In this document: piece by piece, positions 1 through 9,342 of the stretch
Layout: every line of letters starts with the position of its first letter
Position numbering within the stretch: position 1 is the first letter of the stretch
Source: Pollutimonas sp963712655
GTDB taxonomy: Bacteria; Pseudomonadota; Gammaproteobacteria; Burkholderiales; Burkholderiaceae_B
Direction: 5' to 3'
Length of the DNA stretch: 64,000 nucleotides
Assembly (NCBI GenBank): GCA_963712655.1
Contig: CAVQIT010000009.1
Coordinates: 930,001 to 994,000, forward strand
Notes under the pieces: model-generated
Databases searched by the model: none
Seen by the model: the letters and a program-made list of their open reading frames with translations, nothing else
What the model was told of the DNA's origin: nothing
Program-made: the position numbers and the translations under genes

Positions 1-90
1 GGCCTGGGCGCTGGCGGCGCCAAGTCCCAGCACGGTGGTTGCCACGCATAGCAAGGCTAGTTTGCGCGCACGCTGGAATACGGGTGTCAT
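1..90 (-). CDS. N-terminus of an exported protein (truncated by window edge)
   Basis: Only the first 30 codons are visible. They encode a Sec-type signal peptide: basic residues at about 7-10 (RARK), a hydrophobic core (LALLCVATTVLGLG) and a small-residue cleavage site (AASA before QA). A good ribosome binding site (GGAG) lies 6 bases before the ATG. The rest of the gene is outside the window, so function cannot be read. Exported proteins beginning like this are often periplasmic solute-binding proteins in Alcaligenaceae, but that is only a guess. Confidence 0.7.
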   Translation of the reverse strand, partial: MTPVFQRARKLALLCVATTVLGLGAASAQA

Positions 91-160
91 GGTCTGCTCC
101 ATTCATGTTATGGCGACACGTATGGGTTGCGGCAGTGTGTCGCTGTGTGAATGGATAGTG

Positions 161-189
161 CCTATAGTCCGCGCTTGCGACTAGGTCCA
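161..189 (-). promoter_or_regulatory. Candidate sigma-70 promoter for the truncated exported protein
   Basis: Read on the minus strand, TGGACC (184-189) and TATAGG (161-166) are separated by exactly 17 bases. Each matches the consensus at 4 of 6 positions, and an AT-rich stretch (TAATAAAATC) lies upstream. The site is about 70 bases before the start codon at position 90. The match is moderate. The rest of the 91-510 gap shows only this and the hairpin at 358-382. Confidence 0.35.
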
Positions 190-357
190 GTTGATTTTAT
201 TAGATAGGGCCAGTGCCCGGCGCGCCATGCCGCTATTTGCGCCCAGGTCGCGGTTTCGCGCCATATGGACTGATCGAGAGGCCGCCGGAGGAGATTCGTA
301 TTAAGGGTAAATGCCCATGACGTTCATGCTTGCGATAACTGCGCCGCCACCCGAAAA

Positions 358-382
358 CCAGGCCATCCGGTGGATGGCCTGG
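358..382 (-). terminator. Intrinsic terminator downstream of gabD
   Basis: A perfect 11-bp inverted repeat (CCAGGCCATCC and GGATGGCCTGG) surrounds a 3-base loop. On the minus strand the stem is followed by a short TTTT run; on the plus strand no T-run follows. It therefore best serves gabD, which ends about 130 bases upstream at 511. Confidence 0.6.
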
Positions 383-510
383 AATATGCCTGCCTGGTTT
401 TGACTCGTGCCGATCAAGATAGGGAAGGCGGCGCGTTTCGGGGCGACGGGCTGGGTTCGCGGGGCGCTTGTATCCGGCATATGGCCGATACGAGCGCCGC
501 GCTTGCGGAT

Positions 511-1998
511 TTACCCTTGCATGCCGCCCAGGCACACGTACTTGAGTTCCATGAAGTCATCCATGCCGTAGACCGAGCCTTCGCGGCCGAGGCCGGACTG
601 CTTGACGCCGCCGAACGGCGCGACTTCGTTGGAAATCAGGCCGGTGTTCACGCCGACCATGCCGTATTCGAGCGCTTCGGCCACCCGGAAGATACGGCCC
701 ACGTCGCGGCTGTAAAAATAGGACGCCAGGCCGTATTCGGTGTCGTTGGCCAGTTCGATGACATGCTGCTCGTCGGTGAACTTGACCACGGGGGCGACCG
801 GACCGAAGGTTTCTTCGCGCATGCACAGCATGTTTTCGGTGATGCCGGATAATACCGTCGGCTGGAAGTAGCGTCCGCCCAGGGCATGGGCCTGGCCGCC
901 GACCGTCACTTTCGCGCCTTTGGCAATGGCGTCCTGCACATGCTCCTGGACTTTCGCGATGGCCGCGTCGTCGATCAGCGGACCCTGGGTTACCTGGTCG
1001 GCGAAGCCATCGCCGACCTGCAGCTTGCCGACCTTGTCCGACAGCTTGGCCACGAATTCGTCGTAGACCGATGCGTGGACATAGAAGCGGTTGGTGCAAA
1101 CGCAGGTCTGGCCGGCGTTGCGGTATTTGGAGATCATTGCGCCTTCGACCGCGGCATCGAGGTCGGCATCTTCAAACACAATGAAGGGAGCGTGGCCGCC
1201 GAGCTCGAGCGACAGCTTCTTGATGGTCGGGGCGCTTTGCTGCATAAGAATGCGGCCCACCGCCGTCGAGCCGGTAAACGTCACTTTCTTGACGATGGGG
1301 CTGGCGCACAGGACTTTGCCGATGGCGATCGAACGGTCGCTGTCAGCGGTAATGATATTGAGCACGCCGGCCGGGATGCCGGCGCGTTCGGCGAGTTCGG
1401 CCAGCGCCAGCGCCGACAGGGGCGTTTGCTCGGCGGGCTTGAGCACGATGGTGCAGCCGGCGGCCAGGGCGGGCGACACCTTGCGGGTGATCATGGCATT
1501 GGGGAAGTTCCAGGGCGTAATGGCCGCGCACACACCTATGGGTTCGCGCATTACCAGCATGCGGTTGGCGGCGTTGGGCGAAGCCAGGATGTCGCCGCTG
1601 ACGCGCTTGGCCTGCTCGGCGAACCATTCCACGAACGATCCGCCGTAGGCGATTTCGCCACGGGATTCGGTAATGGGCTTGCCCTGTTCCAGCGTCATCA
1701 ATTGGGCCAGGTCTTCAGTATTGGCAATGATCAGGTCGAACCAGCGCCGCAAGATGGCCGCGCGCTCTTTGCCTGTGCGAGCCCGCCACGCCTTGAATGC
1801 TTTGTCGGCCGCTTCGATGGCCAGTTGCGCCTGGTCGGCACCGAGGTTGCTGACCTGCGCGATGGTTTTTCCATTGGCCGGATTATCGACGGCGAAGGTG
1901 CCGCCGTCGGCCGCTTCGAGCCATTGGCCGTTGATGTAGGAACGGGTTTTGTACAGAGAGGGATCTTTCAGTTGTATGGGAAGCTGCAAAGTAGTCAT
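511..1998 (-). CDS. gabD: NAD(P)-dependent succinate-semialdehyde dehydrogenase
   Basis: This 495-residue protein has the full length of the class I succinate-semialdehyde dehydrogenases of the aldehyde dehydrogenase superfamily. It would oxidise succinate semialdehyde to succinate in the cytoplasm, the last step of GABA degradation. Visible motifs are the PWNFP cofactor segment, the Rossmann FTGSTAVGR, the general-base glutamate in LELGG (about residue 265) and the catalytic cysteine in NAGQTCVC (about residue 298). The downstream hairpin at 358-382 terminates it. No gabT or gabP is adjacent, so the physiological substrate is inferred from family similarity; glutarate semialdehyde is a possible alternative. 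Confidence 0.88.
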   Translation of the reverse strand: MTTLQLPIQLKDPSLYKTRSYINGQWLEAADGGTFAVDNPANGKTIAQVSNLGADQAQLAIEAADKAFKAWRARTGKERAAILRRWFDLIIANTEDLAQLMTLEQGKPITESRGEIAYGGSFVEWFAEQAKRVSGDILASPNAANRMLVMREPIGVCAAITPWNFPNAMITRKVSPALAAGCTIVLKPAEQTPLSALALAELAERAGIPAGVLNIITADSDRSIAIGKVLCASPIVKKVTFTGSTAVGRILMQQSAPTIKKLSLELGGHAPFIVFEDADLDAAVEGAMISKYRNAGQTCVCTNRFYVHASVYDEFVAKLSDKVGKLQVGDGFADQVTQGPLIDDAAIAKVQEHVQDAIAKGAKVTVGGQAHALGGRYFQPTVLSGITENMLCMREETFGPVAPVVKFTDEQHVIELANDTEYGLASYFYSRDVGRIFRVAEALEYGMVGVNTGLISNEVAPFGGVKQSGLGREGSVYGMDDFMELKYVCLGGMQG

Positions 1999-2088
1999 GG
2001 CGTTCAGGAACCGGCGTTATGATGGGTTGGAAGAAGGCGAAACAATTTACTAGTTTATGGCAAGTGCGCTGCGTTTGCTCACGTCTGT

Positions 2089-2769
2089 TTATTCGGGGAG
2101 GGCGGGCGCATAGTCGCCCTGTTCGGCCAGGTCGGCGCAAAAGGCTTCGATATGCCGCATCGCGACATCGGGGTCGTCGGTGATCGTGAGCAACTGCATG
2201 TCCTGCGGGCCGATCAGCTTGTTGGCCAGCAGAGTGGCTTCCATCCAGCTCATGAGGCCGGCCCAGAACGAGCTGCCGATCAGGATGATGGGGGCGGGCG
2301 GTACCTTGCGGGTTTGAATCAGCGTCAGGACTTCGAACAGTTCGTCCAAGGTGCCGAATCCGCCGGGCAAGGCGATATAGGCGGCGCTGTGCATGAAGAA
2401 TGTAGCCTTGCGCGAATAGAAATAATCGAACGTCAGGCTGTGGGTCTGGTATTTGTTATTGGAAGTTTCGTGGGGCAGATTGATATTCAGGCCCACGCTT
2501 TTGCCGCCGGCTTCAAAAGCGCCTTTGTTGGCCGCCGCCATGATGCCGGGGCCGCCGCCCGCTATGACGGTCAAGCCCGCCTTGGCCAGGCGGGCGCCTA
2601 TTGCCTCGCTTAATGCATAATATGGCGAGTCGGGTTTGATACGGGCGCTGCCGAAGATGCTTACGCCCCAACCTATTTCTTCCAGAGTATCCGCAGCTTT
2701 CTGCATCTCTGACATAATCCCGGGAATCTGCTGGGCAGCCGGCACACGGACTATTCTATTGTTTGACAT
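2089..2769 (-). CDS. LOG-family nucleotide 5'-monophosphate phosphoribohydrolase
   Basis: The 226-residue protein belongs to the TIGR00730/LOG family, whose members release the base from nucleoside 5'-monophosphates (cytokinin-activating in plants, PpnN-like in bacteria). The diagnostic segments are GGGPGIMAAANKGAFEAGG and PGGFGTLDELFEVLT. The ATG at 2769 overlaps the divergent polA ATG (2768-2770). A second in-frame ATG at 2715 (MSEMQKAADT) would leave a real intergenic gap and is a credible alternative start. The exact substrate cannot be told from sequence. Confidence 0.8.
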   Translation of the reverse strand: MSNNRIVRVPAAQQIPGIMSEMQKAADTLEEIGWGVSIFGSARIKPDSPYYALSEAIGARLAKAGLTVIAGGGPGIMAAANKGAFEAGGKSVGLNINLPHETSNNKYQTHSLTFDYFYSRKATFFMHSAAYIALPGGFGTLDELFEVLTLIQTRKVPPAPIILIGSSFWAGLMSWMEATLLANKLIGPQDMQLLTITDDPDVAMRHIEAFCADLAEQGDYAPALPE

Positions 2770-5485
2770 GAAAAAAACCTTGTTACTTGTTGATGGTTCC
2801 AGCTATCTGTATCGAGCCTACCACGCGATGCCCGATCTGAGAAACGCCAGGGGAGAGCCTACCGGCGCCCTTTATGGTGTCATCTCCATGTTAAGGAGAC
2901 TGCGGCAGGATTACAAGGCCGACTACGCCGCCTGCGTTTTCGACGCCAAGGGCGGAACCTTCCGCGACGACCTTTACCCTTTGTACAAGGGCCACCGGCC
3001 GTCCATGCCCGAGGAACTGGCGGCGCAAATCGAACCCATACACAGGGCGGTGGCTGCCTTGGGCTGGCCGGTGCTTACGGTGTCCGGCGTCGAGGCCGAC
3101 GATATCATCGGGACGCTGGCCAATCGCGCCACGCGCGAAGACGTGCGCACAATTGTTTCGACCGGCGATAAAGACCTGGCGCAGTTGGTCAATGAGCATG
3201 TGGAACTGGTCAACACCATGACCAACGACAGGCAGGATATAGCGGGCGTCAGGGCCAAGTTCGGCGTGGGCCCGGAGCAGATTGTAGACTTTTTGATGCT
3301 TACCGGCGATGCGGTCGACAACATTCCCGGCGTGCCCAAGGTGGGGCCCAAGACCGCCGCCAAGTGGCTGGCCGAATACGGCACGGTGGACGCGCTGGTG
3401 GCCGATGCCCAGGCCATAAAGGGCGCGGCGGGCGAGAATCTGCGCGCGTCGATTCCCAATTTCGCCCTGACCCGGCAATTGCTGACCGTAAAGGTCGATT
3501 GCGACATTCCCGGGCTTGCGCACGGCCTGGCCGATTTGACTCCCAAGCCGATCGATCGCGATGTTTTGCTCAAACTGTACGACGACTACGGTTTTCGCAA
3601 CTGGCTGCGCGAACTCAGCGGGGAAAGCGAGCGCATCCCCGCGCAAGACAGCCGCCAGGCCGCGCAAACACCGCAGGCTCCCGCGGAAACCCGCTACGAA
3701 ACCATACTCGAATGGGACGATTTCGACCGCTGGCTCGCCGAAATCCAGGCGGGCGGCCTGGTGGCGCTGGATACCGAAACCACCTCGCTGGACCCCATGC
3801 TGGCCAGGCTGGTGGGCATTTCCCTGTCGGTCAAGCCGGGCGTGGCCTGCTATATACCTGTCGGGCATCGCGGACCCGACAAGGTCTTGCAATTGCCCAA
3901 GCAGCAAGTGCTGGAGCGTTTGCGCGCGTGGCTGCAGAATCCCGCGGCGCCCAAGCTGCTGCATAACGCCAAGTACGACGCCCACGTTTTCCTGAACGAA
4001 GGCATAGTTCTGGCGGGCATTGCCGAAGACACCATGCTGCAAGCCTATGTGCTGGAATCGCACAAGCGTGTGAACATGCAGGAATTGGGCCAACGCTGGC
4101 TGGGACGCACTGGCATCACCTACGAAGACTTGTGCGGCAAAGGGGCCAAGCAAATCTGTTTCGACGAAGTCGATGTCGAGAAGGCGGCTTTTTATGCTTG
4201 CGAGGACGCGGACTTCACCCTGCAATTGCACCAGGTCCTGCGCCCTCAGGTAAAGGTCGATCCGGGGCTGGAATTCATCTATCAGCTCGAAATCAAGGCC
4301 TCGCGGGTGCTTACTGCGATAGAGCGCAACGGCGTGGGCATAGACCCGCATGTGCTGGCCATGCAAAGCCACGAACTCGGACGGCAGTTGGTATCGCTCG
4401 AACAAAAAGCGTACGAACTCGCCGGGCAGCCGTTCAATCTGAATTCCCCCAAGCAATTGGGCGAAATCTTATTCCAGCGCATGAATTTGCCTGTGGTCCG
4501 GAAAACCGCCAGCGGCGCTCCATCGACCGATGAGGATGTGCTCAGCAAGCTGGCCCGCGATTATCCTTTGCCGGCGCTGCTGCTCGAATACCGGGGGCTG
4601 GCCAAGCTCAAGTCGACATACACCGACAAGTTGCCGAAAATGATCAATCCCGCCACGGGGCGAGTGCATACTCGCTATGCCCAGGCGGCGGTGATCACGG
4701 GGCGCCTGGCGTCGTCCGATCCCAATCTGCAGAACATACCGGTGCGCAACCCGGAGGGACGCCGCGTGCGCGCCGCGTTCATTGCGACCAAAGGTAAAAT
4801 CGTGTCGGCCGATTATTCGCAAATCGAATTGCGCGTAATGGCCCATGTGTCCGACGACGAAAACCTGCGGCGCGCCTTCGAACAGGGCGAGGACATCCAT
4901 CGTGCGACGGCCGCCGAAGTGTTTGGCGCGACGCTGGCCGATGTGTCGTCCGAACAGCGCCGGGCGGCCAAGGCCATCAACTTCGGCCTTATTTACGGCA
5001 TGGGCGAATTCGGCCTGGCCTCCAGCCTGGGCATAACGCGCGATGCCGCCAAGGCCTATATCAATCGTTATTTTGCGCGTTATCCCGGGGTTGCCGCTTA
5101 TATGGAAGAAACCAAGCGCATGGCGCGCGAACTCGGCTATGTGGAAACGGTGTTCGGCCGGCGCCTGTGGCTGCCGGAAATACGCGGCGCCAAAGGGCCG
5201 CGCCTGGCCGCCGCCGAGCGGGCGGCCATTAATGCGCCTATGCAAGGCACGGCGGCCGATCTTATCAAGCTGGCCATGGTCGCCGCCCAGGAATGGATAG
5301 AGGCTCAGGGGCTCGAGACCCTAATGGTCATGCAAGTACATGATGAATTGGTGTTCGATGTGCCGGCGGCTGAAGTCGAAACCGTGGTGCAGAACTTGCC
5401 CGACCTGATGTGCAAGGTTGCCGCCCTTCGCGTCCCGCTGATGGCTGAAGTGGGCGTCGGGCCGAATTGGGAGCAGGCCCACTGA
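2768..5485 (+). CDS. polA: DNA polymerase I
   Basis: This 905-residue three-domain polymerase removes RNA primers and fills gaps during replication and repair. Residues 1-290 form the 5'-3' exonuclease. The 3'-5' proofreading domain retains its acidic motif (ALDTETTSLDP, about residue 330), so proofreading should be active. The polymerase domain has motif A (SADYSQIELR, about 679), the O-helix motif (RRAAKAINFGLIYGMGEFG) and motif C (QVHDELVFDV, about 857). MKKTLLLVDGSSYLYRAYHA aligns with the usual N-terminus, so the ATG at 2768 is chosen over upstream starts. No clear Shine-Dalgarno precedes it; TATTCT lies 10 bases upstream, so the mRNA may have almost no leader. Confidence 0.97.
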   Translation: MKKTLLLVDGSSYLYRAYHAMPDLRNARGEPTGALYGVISMLRRLRQDYKADYAACVFDAKGGTFRDDLYPLYKGHRPSMPEELAAQIEPIHRAVAALGWPVLTVSGVEADDIIGTLANRATREDVRTIVSTGDKDLAQLVNEHVELVNTMTNDRQDIAGVRAKFGVGPEQIVDFLMLTGDAVDNIPGVPKVGPKTAAKWLAEYGTVDALVADAQAIKGAAGENLRASIPNFALTRQLLTVKVDCDIPGLAHGLADLTPKPIDRDVLLKLYDDYGFRNWLRELSGESERIPAQDSRQAAQTPQAPAETRYETILEWDDFDRWLAEIQAGGLVALDTETTSLDPMLARLVGISLSVKPGVACYIPVGHRGPDKVLQLPKQQVLERLRAWLQNPAAPKLLHNAKYDAHVFLNEGIVLAGIAEDTMLQAYVLESHKRVNMQELGQRWLGRTGITYEDLCGKGAKQICFDEVDVEKAAFYACEDADFTLQLHQVLRPQVKVDPGLEFIYQLEIKASRVLTAIERNGVGIDPHVLAMQSHELGRQLVSLEQKAYELAGQPFNLNSPKQLGEILFQRMNLPVVRKTASGAPSTDEDVLSKLARDYPLPALLLEYRGLAKLKSTYTDKLPKMINPATGRVHTRYAQAAVITGRLASSDPNLQNIPVRNPEGRRVRAAFIATKGKIVSADYSQIELRVMAHVSDDENLRRAFEQGEDIHRATAAEVFGATLADVSSEQRRAAKAINFGLIYGMGEFGLASSLGITRDAAKAYINRYFARYPGVAAYMEETKRMARELGYVETVFGRRLWLPEIRGAKGPRLAAAERAAINAPMQGTAADLIKLAMVAAQEWIEAQGLETLMVMQVHDELVFDVPAAEVETVVQNLPDLMCKVAALRVPLMAEVGVGPNWEQAH

Positions 5486-5521
5486 TTTTCCCGGGCCCGT
5501 CTTATTTTTCAAGGAGTTGTC

Positions 5522-6298
5522 ATGTTGTCTTCCGCTGCCGAAACCACGATACACACCAGCACCGATGGCTTGCGCCACGGCCTCGTCGATATGCCTACCT
5601 TCGATGGCACGATCCCCGCCTATTACGCGGCGCCCGCCGACCAGGGGCATCCACCCCTGATTCTGGTGGTGCAGGAAATATTCGGCATACACGAGCACAT
5701 CAGGGACGTATGCCGGCGTTTCGCCCGGCAAGGCTATATGGCGGTGGCCGTCGAGCTATACCAGCGCCAGGGCGATGCGGCAGGCTATACCGACGTAACG
5801 CAATTGATTCAGGACATCGTGTCCAAGGTATCCGATGAGCAGGTGCTTGCCGACCTGGATGCCAGCGTGGCGTGGGCCGCGGCCCAGGGCGCCGACACCA
5901 GCCGTCTGGGCGTCACCGGTTTTTGCTGGGGCGGTCGCCTGACATGGATGTATGCCGCGCACAATCCCGGCTGCAAGGCGGCCGTCGCCTGGTACGGCAA
6001 GCTGGCCGCGGGCCATGGGCCTTTGCAGGTGCGCAATCCCGTGGATGTGGCGGGCGATCTGCATGCGCCTGTGCTGGGCTTGTACGGCGCCCTGGATACC
6101 AGTATTCCATTGGCCGATATAGACCGCATGGAGTCGGCGCTCAAGCAGGGCAGCGCATCGGCCCAGGCGTCGCGGATTGTGGTCTATCCGGAATCGGGCC
6201 ATGCGTTTTTTGCCGATTACCGGCCCAGCTACCTTGCCGCGGATGCGCAGGATGCCTGGGGCAAAGCCTTATCCTGGTTTGGAAAGTATCTGGCCTGA
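5522..6298 (+). CDS. Dienelactone hydrolase family protein
   Basis: A 258-residue alpha/beta hydrolase of the carboxymethylenebutenolidase family. The nucleophile is a cysteine in GFCWGG (about residue 135). The other triad residues are likely Asp in LYGALDTSIP and His in PESGHAFF; the family glutamate is in VQEIFGIHEHI. Family members hydrolyse dienelactone in chloroaromatic breakdown, but many genomic copies act on unknown esters or lactones. No aromatic catabolic genes lie nearby, so the substrate is open. It starts 36 bases after polA, behind AAGGAG. Confidence 0.85.
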   Translation: MLSSAAETTIHTSTDGLRHGLVDMPTFDGTIPAYYAAPADQGHPPLILVVQEIFGIHEHIRDVCRRFARQGYMAVAVELYQRQGDAAGYTDVTQLIQDIVSKVSDEQVLADLDASVAWAAAQGADTSRLGVTGFCWGGRLTWMYAAHNPGCKAAVAWYGKLAAGHGPLQVRNPVDVAGDLHAPVLGLYGALDTSIPLADIDRMESALKQGSASAQASRIVVYPESGHAFFADYRPSYLAADAQDAWGKALSWFGKYLA

Positions 6299-6349
6299 TA
6301 ACCGGGGGCGGCTGTCCGGCATGGCCGCTCAGCCGCTCCCGCCGGTGTC

Positions 6350-8020
6350 CTATTCCAGCATGCTGTCGTTGTCGCGCAGGCGGTTCGGCCGCAGTTCATC
6401 GTGCCTGGCCAGTGTCGGGTAGGCGGCCGCTTCGACCAGGTACGAATTGATGGCTTTTATGTCGCGCAATATATCGAGATAGAACGAGCCCGCTTCGGCC
6501 TGGTCCAGCCGGCCGGACTTGATGCCTTGCAAATGCTGCTCCGCGGCGTTCGCTTCGATTTCCCGGAAATGATCTTTCTCGAAGGCCAGGTATCTGGCGC
6601 TTTTCAAGTCTTCGGCGACGAACAAGGCCGCCGTCTGGCGCTGGTTGCGGATAAGCCGGTCGAGCACTTCGGCAAGCTCGGCGCGTTGCGCGGCGCTGAA
6701 TACCCACCCTTTTTTGTGCAGCGCGGCGGCGTGCGAGAGCAGCCCGTTGGTGACAAGGCTGGCGGCATGGGCGATATTCGTTGAAAACGCCAGGATTTCC
6801 TCGCGGCGGCGGTGATCGTCCTTGTTCATGGCGTCCTGGTCGAGCGTGGCCACATAGGTAGTGATCAGGCGGTCCAGGCGATTGATCGCATTATTGATGT
6901 AGCGCGCATGAGTGTCGCGATGGCGGTTGTCGCGCAGGAAACCGGTGTGCGCCATGCCAAGCAGGCTTTGCAGCATATCGGCCAGGCGCAGGGCTTCGCG
7001 CGACGCATTGCCCAATGCGATTCCGGGGACCTCGTGCGCGGCTTCGTCCAGGTATTGAGGGCGGGACGGGTCATTGGGATCGGCGCGCTTGGGCAGCAGG
7101 TGGATCATCAAGCGTGAGTAGGGAGCCAGCAGGGGCAGGAAAACCAATGCGGTGGCGACGTTGAACAGCGTATGAAAATTGGCGACGGCGCGGGCCGGAT
7201 CGGAGGTGATGGCGCTCATGAGGGGCGTCAGCCAGGGCAGCATCGCGGTCGCCAGCACGCACCCTATCAGCCGCGTGCCCAGATTGCCCAGCGGCAGGCG
7301 CCGGGAAGCCGGATCGTCGTTGGTCGCGCCCTCTAATACAGGGTTGATGGATGTGCCCAGGTTGGCGCCCAGCACCAGTGCGAATGCCAGCGTCGGGCTG
7401 ACCAGGCCGTGCCCGGCCAGGGACATTATCAGGACGACTACCGCAACGCTGGAATGCGCGGCCCAGGCCAGCGCGGTGGCGAGCAATAGCGCGATCACCG
7501 GCTGGTCCGACAGCGCATCCAGCAGAATTTGCAGCAGATGAGTGTCCTGGACCGGCGCAAATAACTGCACAAGCTGGTGCAGGGCCAGCAACAATAGCCC
7601 CAGGCCTATGAACACGCGTCCCAGATCGCGCTGGCGGCTGGGCTGGTGCCGCCGGAACAACCACACCCCTATCAGGATCAGCGCCGGGGCCAGCGCGGTA
7701 AGGTTGAAGGACAGCAGTTGCACGATGATCGTCGTGCCCACGTTGGCGCCCAGCATTGCGGCCAGGCCGGGGGCCAGCGCAACCAGTCCGCCGGCGGCAA
7801 AGCTGGTGATCATCAAGCCGGTTGCCGTGCTGCTTTGTATCGCCGCGGTAATTGCCAGGCCGGTAAAAAAGGCGCGCCAGCGCGTGCCCAGCGCGTGCCC
7901 CATCCAGGTGCCCAGCGCGGCGCCGAATGCGCGCTGCACGCCGCTTTGCACCATGTGCACGCCCCATAGCAACAAGGCGACATAGCCGCCGAAATTAAGC
8001 AGGGCGAAGAGTTCTTTCAT
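6350..8020 (-). CDS. Na/Pi cotransporter family protein with C-terminal PhoU-like domain
   Basis: The 556-residue inner-membrane protein has two Na/Pi-cotransporter repeats in its hydrophobic N-terminal half. The first carries the QSS signature (AAIQSSTATG) and GANVGTT; the second has HSSVAVVV and GANLGTS. The hydrophilic C-terminal 230 residues are helical and PhoU-like. The architecture matches the YjbB type, which exports or exchanges phosphate. Transport direction cannot be read from sequence. It sits downstream of htpX on the same strand but is separated by a strong terminator hairpin at 8032-8069. Confidence 0.88.
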   Translation of the reverse strand: MKELFALLNFGGYVALLLWGVHMVQSGVQRAFGAALGTWMGHALGTRWRAFFTGLAITAAIQSSTATGLMITSFAAGGLVALAPGLAAMLGANVGTTIIVQLLSFNLTALAPALILIGVWLFRRHQPSRQRDLGRVFIGLGLLLLALHQLVQLFAPVQDTHLLQILLDALSDQPVIALLLATALAWAAHSSVAVVVLIMSLAGHGLVSPTLAFALVLGANLGTSINPVLEGATNDDPASRRLPLGNLGTRLIGCVLATAMLPWLTPLMSAITSDPARAVANFHTLFNVATALVFLPLLAPYSRLMIHLLPKRADPNDPSRPQYLDEAAHEVPGIALGNASREALRLADMLQSLLGMAHTGFLRDNRHRDTHARYINNAINRLDRLITTYVATLDQDAMNKDDHRRREEILAFSTNIAHAASLVTNGLLSHAAALHKKGWVFSAAQRAELAEVLDRLIRNQRQTAALFVAEDLKSARYLAFEKDHFREIEANAAEQHLQGIKSGRLDQAEAGSFYLDILRDIKAINSYLVEAAAYPTLARHDELRPNRLRDNDSMLE

Positions 8021-8031
8021 GGCTGTATGAT

Positions 8032-8069
8032 AAACCCGCCACGCGCTGTTTCCGGTGCGTGGCGGGTTT
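8032..8069 (-). terminator. Strong hairpin terminator of htpX
   Basis: A perfect 13-bp stem (AAACCCGCCACGC and GCGTGGCGGGTTT) encloses a 12-base loop. It lies between htpX (ending at 8146) and the Na/Pi gene (starting at 8020). Read on the minus strand the stem ends in GGGTTT followed by an AT-rich tail, which fits termination of htpX. Confidence 0.65.
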
Positions 8070-8145
8070 GCCGGGCAGGCCAGGCTGGCCGGAAGCGCTG
8101 CGGATGGTTAATCCGGCGCATGGCCCGCGGGGGCCGATGGCATCC

Positions 8146-9027
8146 TTAAATGCGCTGCGCCGCCTGCAAGGCGTTGATGCGCGCCTGAATGGGAGGGTGG
8201 GAAGCGAACACCGCGCTGATCGAGCGGGCGCCGGAAATCCCGGAAGCCTGGAACGATTTGGGCAGTTCTCCGGCTTCGACGCCGCCCAGGCGCGCCAGGG
8301 CGCGTATCATGGGTTCGCGCGAACCAAGCAGGCTGGCGGAACCCGCATCGGCGCGGTATTCGCGTTGGCGCGAAAACCAGGCAACAATGGTCGACGCCAG
8401 AATGCCGAATACGATCTCGCACACGATGACCGTGGCGTAGTAGCCCAGGCCCAGGCCGCGATCATTCTTGAGTACGACACGGTCCACGAAATAGCCGACA
8501 ATGCGGGCAAAGAAAACAACAAAGGTATTGACGACGCCTTGCACCAGCGTAAGCGTAATCATGTCGCCGTTGGCGACGTGGGCGACTTCGTGGCCCAGCA
8601 CGCCGGCGACTTCTTCTTCGGTCATGCTGTCGAGCAGTCCGGTGGACACGGCGACGAGCGCATTGTTCCTGAAGGCGCCGGTGGCGAAGGCGTTGGGCGC
8701 GCCGTCATAGATGGCCACTTCGGGCCGGCCTATGCCGGCGCGGTCGGCCAGTTGATGCACCGTATCGACCAGCCAGGCTTCTTTGGCGTTGGCCGGCGCC
8801 TTGGGATCAATGACGCGGGCGCCGGTGCTTTGCTTGGCCATCCATTTGCTGATCAGCAGCGAAATGAAAGAGCCGGCAAAACCCACGATGGCCGAGAAAA
8901 TCAGCAGTTGAGTCAAGTCCAGGCCATTGGCCGTCAGGTAGCGGCCCACCCCCAGCACGCTCATCGAGGCGCTGAGCACGATCATGACGGCAAAATTGGT
9001 AAGCAAGAACAAGAAGATTCGTTTCAT
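8146..9027 (-). CDS. htpX: Membrane-bound zinc metalloprotease HtpX
   Basis: A 293-residue M48-family protease that degrades damaged membrane proteins as part of envelope quality control. The zinc site HEVAH lies in GVLGHEVAHVANGD, and the third ligand glutamate is expected in the REYRADAGSA segment. Hydrophobic helices occur near residues 1-25, 35-60, 155-180 and 190-215, as expected for HtpX. Length matches the family. The gene is transcribed away from the palindromic repeat at 9096-9260. Confidence 0.95.
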   Translation of the reverse strand: MKRIFLFLLTNFAVMIVLSASMSVLGVGRYLTANGLDLTQLLIFSAIVGFAGSFISLLISKWMAKQSTGARVIDPKAPANAKEAWLVDTVHQLADRAGIGRPEVAIYDGAPNAFATGAFRNNALVAVSTGLLDSMTEEEVAGVLGHEVAHVANGDMITLTLVQGVVNTFVVFFARIVGYFVDRVVLKNDRGLGLGYYATVIVCEIVFGILASTIVAWFSRQREYRADAGSASLLGSREPMIRALARLGGVEAGELPKSFQASGISGARSISAVFASHPPIQARINALQAAQRI

Positions 9028-9095
9028 TTTTTATATTCCCAGCGTAGCGAGCGACAATGTTAGACGAAGTATATGGAGGACAGTTCCCTGTATTC

Positions 9096-9260
9096 AAGGA
9101 CCTTCTGATCAAGTTCTCCAAATCTGATGCGCTTTGTGGCGGGCTGGCCGGCAAGGCGGGATGTGGCGTCAATAGTGGTTCTATTGACGCCACATCCCAA
9201 CGCGGCAGGACGCCCGTCAGGGGGATGCAGCAGTCGGGCGGACTTGATCAGAGAGTCCTT
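9096..9260. repeat. 165-bp imperfect palindromic element (MITE-like)
   Basis: Two 80-bp arms (9096-9175 and 9181-9260) align ungapped as inverted repeats around a 5-base centre. About 51 of 80 positions match. The innermost 18 bases are perfect (GGGATGTGGCGTCAATAG), and the outer 19 are nearly so (AAGGACYYTCTGATCAAGT). It ends in AAGGAC/GTCCTT and contains no gene. It fills most of the 9028-9342 gap between htpX and the EamA gene. A shorter relative lies at 40862-40906. A clear target-site duplication was not seen. Confidence 0.75.
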
Positions 9261-9342
9261 AAAGCGTGCACAGGCCAAAATGTTGAAAACAGCAGAGTAT
9301 AGTATCGACTTTGCAGTTTAAATTTGAATTTCGGTTGATTGA

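Noticed and set aside
2891..4456. 521-codon minus-strand frame inside polA
   Set aside because: Antisense shadow; the polA domains are complete on the other strand.
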